From positions 558,001-622,000 of the forward strand of contig NZ_BLRH01000009.1 of NCBI RefSeq assembly GCF_025996515.1: a stretch of 64,000 nucleotides of DNA, given 5' to 3'. The stretch is from Rhizohabitans arisaemae. Lineage in GTDB: Bacteria; Actinomycetota; Actinomycetes; Streptosporangiales; Streptosporangiaceae. This document shows, piece after piece, positions 17,581 to 26,627 of this stretch (position 1 is its first letter; every line of letters begins with the position of its first letter). The notes under the pieces were generated by a model that made no database searches, had not been told where the DNA came from, and saw only the letters and a list, made by a program, of their open reading frames with translations. A program made the translations under genes and the position numbers.

Positions 17581-18033
17581 ATGGGCGGGACAGGTCCCTC
17601 ACGGAGAAGTCCGCTGCGGGTCATGGCGACGGCGTTGGCGATATCGGTGGCGGCCGTAGGCGGGGCGGTCGCCGTCAACCAGGTGCTCAACAACGGGGTA
17701 TGGAACTGGTGGTGGATCGTCCCCGCGATCGCGCTGGTCACGGTCTCGACGGCGGTGGGCCTGTTCCTCAACCATCCCCACGAGACGGGTACGGCCGGCC
17801 CCGGCGAATCCGCCGAACCGGCACCGTATCCCCCTGCGACGCCGGACCTCCCACCTACTTCACCCGGATCACTCCATCCAAGGACTCACGTACCCCGTCG
17901 AAGGCGGCGCGGCGCAGTACTCGCATGGGGGCTGATCGTCGGAGGTCCTGCCGTCTTCGTGCTCGCGCAGCCGGCGACGGCGGCCAACATCGCCGAGGCG
18001 TTGGTCAGATTCCTCAACTCCATCTTCTTGTGA
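17581..18033 (+). CDS. Small Trp-rich membrane protein (paralog 2, extended)
   Basis: 150 residues. The first 65 residues match paralog 1 (SVAAVGGAVAVNQVLNN, then WNWWWIVPAIALV). A Pro-rich linker leads to an additional basic stretch (RRRRR) and a third membrane segment near the C-terminus (GAVLAWGLIVGGPAVFVLAQ). The extension is absent from paralog 1, so the pair has diverged by tail gain or loss. Function unknown. It is convergent with the AccDA gene. Confidence 0.65.
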   Translation: MGGTGPSRRSPLRVMATALAISVAAVGGAVAVNQVLNNGVWNWWWIVPAIALVTVSTAVGLFLNHPHETGTAGPGESAEPAPYPPATPDLPPTSPGSLHPRTHVPRRRRRGAVLAWGLIVGGPAVFVLAQPATAANIAEALVRFLNSIFL

Positions 18034-18090
18034 ATGAAGTGCCGTTCTTCGTCGTCCACCCGTCGATCAGTCGAGTCGCGGGAGGCACCT

Positions 18091-18107
18091 CGCGGCGTGG
18101 GGCCGCG
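18091..18107. terminator. Hairpin between convergent genes
   Basis: CGCGGC and GCCGCG form a perfect 6-bp stem with a GTGGG loop, placed between the stop codons at 18033 and 18111. There is no T-tract, so it would be an actinomycete-type bidirectional terminator at best. Confidence 0.4.
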
Positions 18108-18110
18108 CCC

Positions 18111-19562
18111 CTACCCCGGCCGCCCGAGCGTGCGGTGGCGATGGCGTCGCCGGAGGCCGAGCGCGTGCGGATCCGTTCTCCGCAGTTGCGCCAGTTCTCG
18201 CTCCAGCGTGTCCGCCAGGAGGCGGCGGAATGCCTCGGGGCGGCCGGCGGCGTCACCGCACTCGGGGAGGACGGTGTCGACGGCTCCGGCGGCGGCGAGG
18301 TCCACGGACCGGATTCCCTGGGCGCCGGCCAGTTCCGCGGCGCGGCCGGGGTCGCGGTGGACGATGGCGCTCGCGCCTTCCGGCGGGAGTGGCGCGAGCC
18401 AGCCGTGCTGGGCGGCGACCACCCGGTCGGCCGGCAGCATGGCGAGCGCGCCGCCGCCCGCACCCTGGCCGAGGAGCACCGACACGGTGGGGGTCGGCAG
18501 GGTGAGCAGTTCGGCCAGGCACAGGGCGATCTCCCGGGCCAGACCCGCTTCCTCCGCCGCCTGGGACAGCTCGGCCCCCGCCGTGTCGATCACGGTGACC
18601 AAGGGGAGGCGTAGCTCCGCGGCGAGCCGCATGCCTCTGCGGGCCCGGCGCAGGGCGAGCGGGCCGAGGGGCGGCCCGGTCCGGTCCTGGCCCAGGAACA
18701 CGCAGGACGCCGTCCCGAAACGGGCGAGCGCCAGGATGAGCCCGGCGTCGCCGAGCGAGATCACCTCCGTCGCGCTCCGCAGGAGGTCTCGCGCGCCGGG
18801 GCGTCCGGGGTCGCGGGTGGCGAGCACCGACTCCCACGCGGTGGCCTCGCGCGCAGGGGCCGGTTCGGCGGCCGGGCCGGCCGCGACGCCGGTGGCGGCG
18901 AGCAGGGTGAGCGTCCGGTCGACGACGCCGGCCAGCGACCCGGGGGCGACGATCAGGTCGACGAGCCCGTGCGCGTGCAGGTTCTCCGCGGTCTGGACGC
19001 CTTCGGGGAAGGCGGCGCCGTGCAGGGCCTCGTACACCCGTGGACCGAGGAACCCGATGAGCGCGCCCGGCTCGGCCAGGGTGAGGTGCCCCAGCGAACC
19101 CCAGGAGGCCAGCACTCCGCCGGTGGTGGGGTGGCGAAGGTAAACGAGGTAGGGCAATCCCGCTGCCTTGTGCGCCACGACGGCCTGCGTGATCTTCAGC
19201 ATCTGCAGGAAGGCGACCGTGCCCTCCTGCATGCGGGTGCCCCCTGAGGCGGGTGCGACGAGCAGCGGCAGGCGCTCGGCGGTAGCCCGTTCGACCGCCG
19301 CCGTCAGCCGCTCGGCGGCGGCCACCCCGATGGATCCCCCCAGGAAGCCGAACTCACTGACGATCACCGCGGTACGGCGCCCGCGGAGCAGTCCCGACCC
19401 GGTGATCACCGATTCGTCGGTTCCGACCCGCTTCGCGGCGTCGGTCAGGGCCGCGGCGTACGCGGGGCCGGGATGTACGTCCACGGGCGGCGCGTCCCAG
19501 GAGACGAACGTGTCCTCGTCGAGCACGGCCCGCAGCAGGTCACGGGCGCCGACGCGGCTCAC
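18111..19562 (-). CDS. Acyl-CoA carboxylase carboxyltransferase, AccD-AccA fusion lacking the zinc ribbon
   Basis: 483 residues from a GTG that overlaps the amidase stop by four bases (GTGA). The N-terminal half is a beta-type carboxyltransferase with SEFGFLGGSIG and PASGGTRMQEG. The C-terminal half is alpha-type with VIDTAGAELSQAAEEAG and GQGAGGGALAML. Bacterial AccD normally starts with a four-Cys zinc ribbon; none is present here. The protein should transfer carboxyl from biotin (AccB) to an acyl acceptor, acetyl-CoA by default. Overlap with an amidase gene hints at a non-standard substrate, but this is inference. Confidence 0.9.
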   Translation of the reverse strand: MSRVGARDLLRAVLDEDTFVSWDAPPVDVHPGPAYAAALTDAAKRVGTDESVITGSGLLRGRRTAVIVSEFGFLGGSIGVAAAERLTAAVERATAERLPLLVAPASGGTRMQEGTVAFLQMLKITQAVVAHKAAGLPYLVYLRHPTTGGVLASWGSLGHLTLAEPGALIGFLGPRVYEALHGAAFPEGVQTAENLHAHGLVDLIVAPGSLAGVVDRTLTLLAATGVAAGPAAEPAPAREATAWESVLATRDPGRPGARDLLRSATEVISLGDAGLILALARFGTASCVFLGQDRTGPPLGPLALRRARRGMRLAAELRLPLVTVIDTAGAELSQAAEEAGLAREIALCLAELLTLPTPTVSVLLGQGAGGGALAMLPADRVVAAQHGWLAPLPPEGASAIVHRDPGRAAELAGAQGIRSVDLAAAGAVDTVLPECGDAAGRPEAFRRLLADTLERELAQLRRTDPHALGLRRRHRHRTLGRPG

Positions 19563-20956
19563 CGGGACCTTTCGGACGCGACTGGCGGGGCAGACCAGGG
19601 AAGTTCCAGCGCCGCGGCGTAGCGCAGCAGCTCGAAGTCCTGTCCCGCGCGGGCGATCAGCTGGACGCCGATCGGCAGGCCGGCGGCCGTCCGCCCGTAC
19701 GGCAGCGAACAGGCGGGCTGGCCGCACAAATTCCACAGCTGCGTCAGCCGCCACCAGGCCAGCGAGTCCGCGGGTGCTCCGCCGAGGAGTTCGGGCCCGT
19801 CGACGCCGATCCGGAAGGCCGGCACCGAGACGACGGGACCGAGCAGCACGTCGAAGCGCCCGAACACGGCGGCGACTTCGCGGGCGAGGCGAACCCGCTG
19901 CGCCTCGGCCAGCTGCGCCGCCCCGTCGGGTTGTGCGCGGGCCTGCTTGACGACCGTCTGGAAGCTGTCGCTCAACAGGTGCCACTCCTCCGGCGCGATG
20001 GTCTGGGCCTGGGCGGCCATGCCGGCGAAGAACAGCACGTCCCAGAGCCCTTCGAACCCGTGGGTGGGCAGCTCGGCGGGTTCCACCTGTGCGCCGAGCG
20101 CCTCCAGCGCGGCCGCCGCGTCGTGGACGGCGCGGGTGAGCTCGGGCTCGACGAAGATCCCGTTGACGGTGGTGAGGAGTCCGACGCGCAGGCCGGGCAG
20201 GCCTTGGTCGCGGGCCCGCTCCACCGACGCGAGCAACGGCGCCAGCGCCGGGCCCGCCCCCTGCAGTACGGCCAGGGCGACCGCGGCGTCCGCCACCGTC
20301 CGGGTGATCGGGCCGGTGTGCCCGAGCGGGCCGATGGCGCTCGGCGGGTACGTCGGCACGGTCCCCGTCGTCGGTTTGACGCCGAAGACGCCGCACAGCG
20401 CCGCGGGCACCCGGATCGAGCCGCCCCCGTCGGTGCCGACCGCGATCGGCCCCATGCCGCAGGCCGCGGCCGCCGCGGCCCCGCCGGAGGAGCCTCCCGC
20501 CGTTTTGGTGACGTCCCAGGGGTTGGCCGTCGCGGGGCCGAGCCGCCCGTCGGTCACCGCCTTGTGCCCGAACTCCGGTGTCGTGGTCTTCCCGATGACG
20601 ACGGCCCCCGCGTCCCGCAGCAGGACGACCGACGGCGCGTCGTGGTTCGGCACCAGGTCCCGGTAGGCGGCGGAGCCGTGCGTCGTCCGGATCCCCCGGG
20701 TCGCCACGACGTCCTTCACCGTGACGGGGACCCCGTGCAGCGGCCCGACGGGGCCGTGGTCGCGCAGGACCCGGTCCAGGCGCGCGGCCTCCGCCAGCGC
20801 GCCGTCGGCGTCGAGCGTGTGCAGGGCGTGGACGAGCGGTTCGGTACGGCCGACCTGGTCCAGGATCGAGCCGACGGCCTCCGTGCAGGACAGCTCTCTT
20901 GTGCGGATGAGTCCGGCCAGCTCCGTGACGGAGAGCCGGGAGACTTCGGTGTGCAC
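19559..20956 (-). CDS. Amidase (amidase-signature family)
   Basis: 465 residues. The Ser-cisSer-Lys triad is visible: Lys81 in PVTVKDVVATRG, the cis-Ser in AGGSSGGAAA (156-157) and the nucleophile Ser179 in GTDGGGSIRVPAA. The GTG start has GGAG close upstream. It is the middle gene of a leftward operon, LLM oxidoreductase, amidase, AccDA. It is not likely to be GatA because no gatB or gatC is nearby and it has a distinct C-terminus. It should hydrolyse a C-N amide bond; the substrate is unknown. Confidence 0.9.
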   Translation of the reverse strand: MHTEVSRLSVTELAGLIRTRELSCTEAVGSILDQVGRTEPLVHALHTLDADGALAEAARLDRVLRDHGPVGPLHGVPVTVKDVVATRGIRTTHGSAAYRDLVPNHDAPSVVLLRDAGAVVIGKTTTPEFGHKAVTDGRLGPATANPWDVTKTAGGSSGGAAAAAACGMGPIAVGTDGGGSIRVPAALCGVFGVKPTTGTVPTYPPSAIGPLGHTGPITRTVADAAVALAVLQGAGPALAPLLASVERARDQGLPGLRVGLLTTVNGIFVEPELTRAVHDAAAALEALGAQVEPAELPTHGFEGLWDVLFFAGMAAQAQTIAPEEWHLLSDSFQTVVKQARAQPDGAAQLAEAQRVRLAREVAAVFGRFDVLLGPVVSVPAFRIGVDGPELLGGAPADSLAWWRLTQLWNLCGQPACSLPYGRTAAGLPIGVQLIARAGQDFELLRYAAALELPWSAPPVASERSR

Positions 20957-21022
20957 TCTTCTCCAGACGTTCGCATGGGTCGATACCGGACGGCCGGGGG
21001 CGTCAGCCGGACACGACGTCGG

Positions 21023-22084
21023 TCACGAAGCCGCCGGGTCCGGCCGGGGCACGGCGGCCGCGCCGCCCTCGTCCGCCAGCGCGCCCAGCACCTCGATCGC
21101 CTCGGCCAGGCCGTCCTCCAGGCCGCAGTGCGCCAGCGCGACCTCGTTCACGCCCAGGCCCTCGGCCGACCACCGGCCGAGCGCACGGGCGCACTCCGCC
21201 GGACCGCCGCAGATCACGAAGTCGTCCAGCAGCTCGTCCGAGATCAGATGGTCGAACCCGGCCCCGTCCCGGTGGGCGCCGGCGATGTCCGCGATCACCT
21301 TGTGGTCGACGTACGGGCTGCGCAGGAGCATCCGCTCGTACGCTTCCACGCCGTGGAACCGCGCGAAGTTCTCCGCGAGGAAGGCCCGGCCGCGTCGCCG
21401 CGCCCCGGCCGGATCGGCGGTACTCGCGCTGATCGGCAGATAGGCGACCACGTCGAGTTCGCCGGGGCTCCGGCCGGCGTCCGCCGCCGCGGACCGGGCC
21501 GTCTCGACCGAGTCCCATACCAGCTCCCGGGGGCAGAACATCGAGATCAGCAGGCCGTCGCCGTGCCGCCCGGCGGCCTCCAGCATGCGCGGTCCGATCG
21601 CCGCCAGATAGACGGGGACGTCGGCGCAGGACGGGCTGGGCGGCTCCAGGGCGATCGCCTCGCCCGCGAAACGCCGGCCCCGGTAGCCGGCCTCGGCACC
21701 GGCCAGCACGTCCCGGAGGACGTCGACCGCCTCCAGGAGCTCCGACAACGGCCGCTCGGTCCGCACCCCGGCCTGGGCGAGCCGGGTCGCCGGCCCGGAT
21801 CCGAGGCCCAGGCCGAATCTGCCGCCCGAGATCTCCTGGATCGTCGCGGCCTCCATCGCCAGCACGGCCGGGTTGCGCAGGAACGGGCTGACCGTGCCGG
21901 TGGCCAGCCGTACCCGCTCCGTCACCGCGGCCATGGCCCCGGCGAGCGCGAAGGCGCCTCGGGTGTAGAGGTTCTCGGTGATCCACAGCCGATGGACGCC
22001 GGTCCGGTCGGCCAGGCGGGCGGCGGTGACGCAGGCGGCCATCGGCAGTTGGGCCGGCACCACGGCGCTGATCTTCAAACGCAC
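21023..22084 (-). CDS. LLM class F420/FMN-dependent oxidoreductase
   Basis: 353 residues from the GTG at 22084, with GGGAG ten bases upstream; an in-frame TTG at 22138 would add 18 residues and has no ribosome site. The luciferase-like barrel shows LWITENLYTRGAF, RVRLATGTVSPFLRNP, EISGGRFGLGLGSG and YLAAIGPRMLEAAGRHGDG. The TGTVSPFLRNPAVLA pattern resembles the F420-dependent methylene-H4MPT-reductase-like branch, so an F420 cofactor is possible. Leads the operon with amidase and AccDA and is divergent from a MocR regulator. Confidence 0.9.
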   Translation of the reverse strand: MRLKISAVVPAQLPMAACVTAARLADRTGVHRLWITENLYTRGAFALAGAMAAVTERVRLATGTVSPFLRNPAVLAMEAATIQEISGGRFGLGLGSGPATRLAQAGVRTERPLSELLEAVDVLRDVLAGAEAGYRGRRFAGEAIALEPPSPSCADVPVYLAAIGPRMLEAAGRHGDGLLISMFCPRELVWDSVETARSAAADAGRSPGELDVVAYLPISASTADPAGARRRGRAFLAENFARFHGVEAYERMLLRSPYVDHKVIADIAGAHRDGAGFDHLISDELLDDFVICGGPAECARALGRWSAEGLGVNEVALAHCGLEDGLAEAIEVLGALADEGGAAAVPRPDPAAS

Positions 22085-22145
22085 GGCGGCGACTCCCGTC
22101 TCAGCTCTTTCACTAGGGATATCAAGTCGATAGTCCAAGAGATGT

Positions 22146-22173
22146 CATGTTGTACATGGATGCACCGATCCAT
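22146..22173. promoter_or_regulatory. Two overlapping dyads in the LLM/mocR divergent promoter
   Basis: CATGT-TGT-ACATG occupies 22146-22158 and ATGGAT-GCACCG-ATCCAT occupies 22156-22173. Both are perfect inverted repeats. They lie midway between the divergent starts, where a MocR protein would bind to control both directions. The assignment is inferred from position. Confidence 0.45.
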
Positions 22174-22210
22174 ACCCTGAAACTCCTGTATGACGGATTG
22201 GTGGACGACT

Positions 22211-23635
22211 ATGGGCCTCGACGAGGTGCTGGGCATCTGGGCCCGGGGTACCGGGCCGCTGTACGACCGGCTCGCCTTGGCGATCCAGCGGAGGATCGAG
22301 TCCGGCGACGTGCCCATCGGCACCCGGCTGCCCTCCGAACGGGCACTCGCCAAGTCGCTGTCCGTGAGCCGCACCACCGTGATCAACGCGTACGCGCGCC
22401 TGGACGACCTGGGCTGGCTGGAGCGCCGGCAGGGCGCGGGAACCTGGGTGGCCCGCAGAGTGGCGAGCCCGGCCGATCCGCAGGACCCGGCTGTCAAGGA
22501 AACCCGTTCGTACGCCGTACTGCGCGTGCTTCGAGCCGCGCTGGAGCCCGCACCCGGGGTCATCGACCTCGCGGCCGCGGCGTTCAAGGACGCGGACGGG
22601 GTTGTGGACGCCCTGGCGGCGACGACCCCCGAGGAGATCGTCGCAAACGGTGAGCTGGGCGGATACCTGCCGCTCGGGTTTCCGGTGCTCCGCGACGCCG
22701 TCGCCGTGCACCTGTCGGGCCTCGGCATCCCCACCCTGCCCGGCCAGGTGGTCGTCACCACGGGCGTCCAGCAGAGCACGGCGCTGCTGTTCACCGCACT
22801 CGCCCGGGAACGGAACCTGGTCGCGATCGAGACGCCCACCTGGAACGGGACGATCGACCTCCTGCGGCACCTGGGGATGGCGGCCCTCCCCCTCCCCCCG
22901 GCCTGCGGCGACGACTTCGCCGCGAGCGCGGCCCGGGTCGCCGGGACGCGGCGCCCGGGGCTGATCTGGCTGACCTCCGGGTTCCACAATCCGACCGGCC
23001 TGCGGCTCACCGGCGCACACGCCAAGGCGATCGCCGAACTGGCCGCGGAGATCGACGTGCCGATCGTGGAGAACGCGACGCTGCTGGAGTACCGGCTCGG
23101 GGCGCAGCCCGGGCACACCGTGGCGCAGCACGCCCCCGACGGTCCGATCATCACGGTCGGTTCCCTTTCCAAAACGTTGAGCCCGGGCCTTCGGCTGGGG
23201 TGGATCCGGGCGCCGCGGAGCGTCGTCACCCGGATCGCCAGGCTCAAATCCCTGCTGGACAGCGGTGCGAGCCTGATCCCGCAACTCGTGGCCACAAGGC
23301 TCCTGGCCCGCAGCCACGAGATCGTCGGCGAACGCCGGCAGCGGCTCCAGGCCAACTGCAGGATCATGGACGCCGGTCTTTCCGCCGAGCTTCCGGAGTG
23401 GACCTGGCGCCGCCCCGACGGCGGCATGGCCTTGTGGGCGGAGCTGCCGCGCGGGACGGGCCTGAACTTCGCGCACGTCGCGGCGCGGTACGGCGTCGAG
23501 GTGGTCCCCGGTTCGGTCTTCGATCTCGCCGAGCGTCCCTCGCCGGCCGTCCGGATCTCGCTGACCCGATCCGCCGGGGAGACGATCGAGGCGGTGGGCC
23601 GGCTCGCGGAGGCCTGGAAGCACTACCGGCCCTAG
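22211..23635 (+). CDS. MocR-type (GntR helix-turn-helix / aminotransferase-fold) transcriptional regulator
   Basis: About 474 residues. The N-terminal winged helix contains LYDRLALAIQRRIESG, IGTRLPSERALAKSLSVSRTTVINAYARL and GAGTWVA. A fold-type I aminotransferase domain follows, with VTTGVQQSTAL, the substrate pocket SGFHNPTG and the PLP lysine in GSLSKTLSPGLRLGW. The ATG at 22211 follows GGTGGA; another in-frame ATG at 22190 has no ribosome site. MocR proteins sense PLP adducts of amines or amino acids, which would fit control of the neighbouring amidase cluster by an amine. Confidence 0.93.
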   Translation: MGLDEVLGIWARGTGPLYDRLALAIQRRIESGDVPIGTRLPSERALAKSLSVSRTTVINAYARLDDLGWLERRQGAGTWVARRVASPADPQDPAVKETRSYAVLRVLRAALEPAPGVIDLAAAAFKDADGVVDALAATTPEEIVANGELGGYLPLGFPVLRDAVAVHLSGLGIPTLPGQVVVTTGVQQSTALLFTALARERNLVAIETPTWNGTIDLLRHLGMAALPLPPACGDDFAASAARVAGTRRPGLIWLTSGFHNPTGLRLTGAHAKAIAELAAEIDVPIVENATLLEYRLGAQPGHTVAQHAPDGPIITVGSLSKTLSPGLRLGWIRAPRSVVTRIARLKSLLDSGASLIPQLVATRLLARSHEIVGERRQRLQANCRIMDAGLSAELPEWTWRRPDGGMALWAELPRGTGLNFAHVAARYGVEVVPGSVFDLAERPSPAVRISLTRSAGETIEAVGRLAEAWKHYRP

Positions 23636-23675
23636 CGTGGCCAGCCCACTCGCGACTCCTGTCATCCCGGCCTGC

Positions 23676-24998
23676 TCATTCGATGCGCAGCGGTTTGTGC
23701 GCCGTCTCCTTCAGGCTGAGGACGGTCACGATGGCGACCACCGCGTAGCCGATCACGAGCCAGGCGGGAGCGAGCGGGGACGCCGTCGCATCGATCAACC
23801 AGGTGGAGAGGTACGGGGCGGTGCCGCCGAAGGCGGCGTGCGCCAGGTTGAAGCCGAGGGCGATCCCGGAGTAGCGGATGGTCGCCGGGAACAGTTCGGC
23901 GAGGGTGGCCAGGATGGAACCCATCATGGTGGCCTCGCACACCGCCAGCATCAGCTGGCCGAGGATTGCCACCGCGATCGTGCCGCTCTGCATCAGCAGG
24001 AACGCCGGGATCGCCAGGACCGCGAATCCCACGGCTCCCGCCAGCAGGACGGGCTTGCGACCGACACGATCGCAGACCCTGGCCGCCACCAGGATGACCA
24101 CGGTCGCCACCACCAGGGACGACGTCGTCATCCAGGTCGCGGTGCTCGTCGCGTACCCGCCTTGCCGCTGCAGGAAGATGTTCGAGTACACGAACGCGAT
24201 GTAGTAACCGGGCGCCGCCAGGACGTTGATGCCGATGACCTTCAGGACGGCGGCGCGGTGCCGCTTCACCACCGTCAGGAACGGAGCCGACTCCACCTTC
24301 TCCGTCTTCGCCACCGACTGGAACGCCGGCGAGTCCTCCAGCTTGGACCGGATGTACATCCCGACCAGGCCGAGCGGCAGGGAGATGAGGAACGGGATCC
24401 GCCAGCCCCACGAGTCGAGCGAGTCGGCCGGGACCAGCCAGGTGATGAGGGCGACGGTCATCGAGGCCCCGATGAGGCCCAGCATCGAGCCCATCTGGGT
24501 CATGCTGGTCAGGTAGCCGCGGCGGCCCTCGGGTGAGCTCTCCGCGATGTAGGTCGCCGCGCCGCCGAGCTCACCGCCCGCGCAGAGGCCCTGGACCAGC
24601 CGGGCGAGGAGCAGCAGGATGGGGGCGGCGATGCCGATCGCGGCGTAGCTCGGCAGGATGCCGATCACGAAGGTGGCGGCGCACATGCCGATGATGGTCA
24701 GCGCGAGCGCGTGCTTGCGGCCGAACCGGTCGCCGATGTGCCCGAACACGACCCCGCCGAGCGGGCGGATCAGGAAGGCCACCCCGAAGACGATCAGGCT
24801 GGACAGCAGCGCCGTCGTCGGGTCCGCGTCGGTGAAGAACACCCTGGCCAGGACGGTCGCCGTGTACCCGTACAGACCGAAGTCGTAGTACTCGACGACG
24901 GTGCCGATGGTGCCGGCGCGCACGATCCGTTTCGTGGCGGCGGGGTCGACCTCCACGCGGCCGCTCGACGTGGGAGCGGCGATGGGGACATCACTCAT
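23676..24998 (-). CDS. MFS transporter, metabolite:H+ symporter family
   Basis: 440 residues with 12 membrane segments. The MHS signature is plain: TIGTVVEYYDFGLYG at the start, then RPLGGVVFGHIGDRFGRKHAL between segments 2 and 3, then VQGLCAGGELGGAATYIAE. Family members import shikimate, alpha-ketoglutarate, proline or betaine with protons. Given the hydrolase genes on either side, this is probably the uptake system of the cluster. It follows mocR convergently and may head an operon of its own. Confidence 0.94.
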   Translation of the reverse strand: MSDVPIAAPTSSGRVEVDPAATKRIVRAGTIGTVVEYYDFGLYGYTATVLARVFFTDADPTTALLSSLIVFGVAFLIRPLGGVVFGHIGDRFGRKHALALTIIGMCAATFVIGILPSYAAIGIAAPILLLLARLVQGLCAGGELGGAATYIAESSPEGRRGYLTSMTQMGSMLGLIGASMTVALITWLVPADSLDSWGWRIPFLISLPLGLVGMYIRSKLEDSPAFQSVAKTEKVESAPFLTVVKRHRAAVLKVIGINVLAAPGYYIAFVYSNIFLQRQGGYATSTATWMTTSSLVVATVVILVAARVCDRVGRKPVLLAGAVGFAVLAIPAFLLMQSGTIAVAILGQLMLAVCEATMMGSILATLAELFPATIRYSGIALGFNLAHAAFGGTAPYLSTWLIDATASPLAPAWLVIGYAVVAIVTVLSLKETAHKPLRIE

Positions 24999-25163
24999 GA
25001 TGGGCGATACCTCTCTCGGATGGGTCTGGAGAACGGGGGGTGGCCGAGAAGTTGTGAGCAGGCACCGCCGCGAACGCCGCGACGGGCGGGTGGGAAAGGG
25101 GCGTCGTACGAGCGGGAAGCCCGTGGCCGGGTGCGGGCGGCGCCCGGCTCCGGCGGGCGTCCG

Positions 25164-25847
25164 TCATCCCGGGCCGCCGCCCGCCGGATACGGATGCGGA
25201 TACGCGGTGGCCGGCGGGAAGGTCCCGGTGCGGTCGTACTCGCCCCAGCACCGGTCCCATAGGTCGTGCAGCTTTCGCAGCGCGGCGATCGGGTCGGGCG
25301 CGTCGTCCACCCGCAGGTCGACCAGCGGGTGGCCCGTCCGGTCGTAGACCAGCACCGCGGCCGACTGCCTGCCCCGGGCGTCGCCGCCCGCCCGGTCACC
25401 GCCGTCGAGGGCGTCGACGATCCGGCTCACGAGATCGCCCGTCCCGGCCTGGAATCCCGCGATCACGGCGTCCAGGACCCGGGTGTCACGCAGCAGGTTT
25501 CCGGCCGCCGCGACGTGGTCGCCGACCCGGTCGCCGGATTCGTCGGGCACCTCGCGCCCGGTGTACACATGGGGATCATGGGCCAGCGAGACGGCCAGAA
25601 GCTGTCGGCGGTCTCGGCCGGGGTCCGCCGACAGGCCTCGGTCGAAGGCTTCGGCCGGGGAGCCCCCGCCGTCCAGGGCGTCCGCGATCCCGACCCCCAG
25701 CGGGGTGTTGACGGTCGCCTGGGTGACCACCACGGCCGACCCGCGGCGCGCCATGAGCGTCCGGCCTCCGACGCAGGGGCGCGCCGTGGCGATGCCCGCG
25801 CCGAAGAGACCCGCGGCCGGGTCGCGCGCCACGATCGAGAAGGTCAT
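25164..25847 (-). CDS. DUF1028 family protein
   Basis: 227 residues. MTFSIVARDPAAGLFGAGIAT at the start is the family hallmark, followed by GSAVVVTQATVNTPLG. The fold is that of Ntn-hydrolases and members often accompany peptidase or gamma-glutamyltransferase genes. The ATG at 25847 overlaps the stop of the upstream gene (TGATG), so the two are translationally coupled. A putative hydrolase of small amides; the substrate is unknown. Confidence 0.9.
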   Translation of the reverse strand: MTFSIVARDPAAGLFGAGIATARPCVGGRTLMARRGSAVVVTQATVNTPLGVGIADALDGGGSPAEAFDRGLSADPGRDRRQLLAVSLAHDPHVYTGREVPDESGDRVGDHVAAAGNLLRDTRVLDAVIAGFQAGTGDLVSRIVDALDGGDRAGGDARGRQSAAVLVYDRTGHPLVDLRVDDAPDPIAALRKLHDLWDRCWGEYDRTGTFPPATAYPHPYPAGGGPG

Positions 25848-26323
25848 CAGGCGAGGTCCGGACGGGGGCCGGTGTCCTGAATCGAGAAGTGCGCGTGGAT
25901 GATCTTCCAGTCGCCCGAGTCCCGGACCGCCACCTGGGTGGCGCGGTAGCAGCTCGGGTTGTGCTCGGAGGTGTGCCCGATCCACTCCTTGTGCCGGCTG
26001 ACGTAGTCGGCGCTGATGCAGGCCATGTCACCGCGTACGACGATCCGGACCCGGCCCGGCGAATAGGGGCTGAGGAGTCTGAACTGCGGGCGATAGAAGT
26101 TCCAGATGTTCTCCCAGTCGGGCAGCCCGTCGTAGGTGTGCCCGTTGGTGTTGTAATGCCGGTTCTCGGGATTGTCATCCCAAACCGTCTTGAGCCGCTC
26201 GTAATCCAGGTCGTCGTTGGCCCGGAGGAATTCGTTGTGCAGGAACAAAAGCTGCTCGCGATCGACTTCCGTTCCGCCGTCAAACGATGTCGAAACCGGG
26301 AAAACAACATCCGCGCTATTCAT
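25847..26323 (-). CDS. NTF2-like (SnoaL-type) fold protein
   Basis: 158 residues with GAGGGAC before the ATG. The alpha+beta cone pattern is clear: an N-terminal helix EQLLFLHNEFLRANDDLDYERL, central strands with VRIVVRGDMACISADYV, and the terminal strand pair ATQVAVRDSGDWKIIHAHFS. NTF2-like proteins of this kind are small enzymes or ligand-binding proteins. It heads the two-gene operon with the DUF1028 gene and is divergent from the M20 hydrolase. Specific role unknown. Confidence 0.85.
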   Translation of the reverse strand: MNSADVVFPVSTSFDGGTEVDREQLLFLHNEFLRANDDLDYERLKTVWDDNPENRHYNTNGHTYDGLPDWENIWNFYRPQFRLLSPYSPGRVRIVVRGDMACISADYVSRHKEWIGHTSEHNPSCYRATQVAVRDSGDWKIIHAHFSIQDTGPRPDLA

Positions 26324-26627
26324 GTCCCTCGTCTTCTCGTGTCGGCGGGTTGGTATGCGGGAAAACTATCCGGGCGGCCCCGGGCGGTCGATATCCAATC
26401 CGGCCGTAGTGGTTACTGGATGGGGATCACGACGTGGCCCGGCCAGGCCGTCCAGGGGCCGCCGCAGGGTGGTGCCTGCGGTGCTGTCACGATAGTTTAT
26501 GCAGGTCAAATGGGCCAAAGCGGTTGACGGCGCCGCCTTTCGGAGGGTGTCGGCCGCGTCGCGGACCGTGGGCGGTCCACGTGGATCCGCGGTTGGCCCG
26601 GCCGCGCGGCGCGGGCATGATGGCGGA
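26324..26627. promoter_or_regulatory. Divergent promoter region, NTF2-like / M20 hydrolase
   Basis: This gap of 304 bp holds no gene. It contains TGGATG at 26417 with GATC three bases later, similar to the TGGATG...GATC of the dyad in the mocR promoter, so the same regulator may bind. The match is short and may be chance. Confidence 0.3.
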
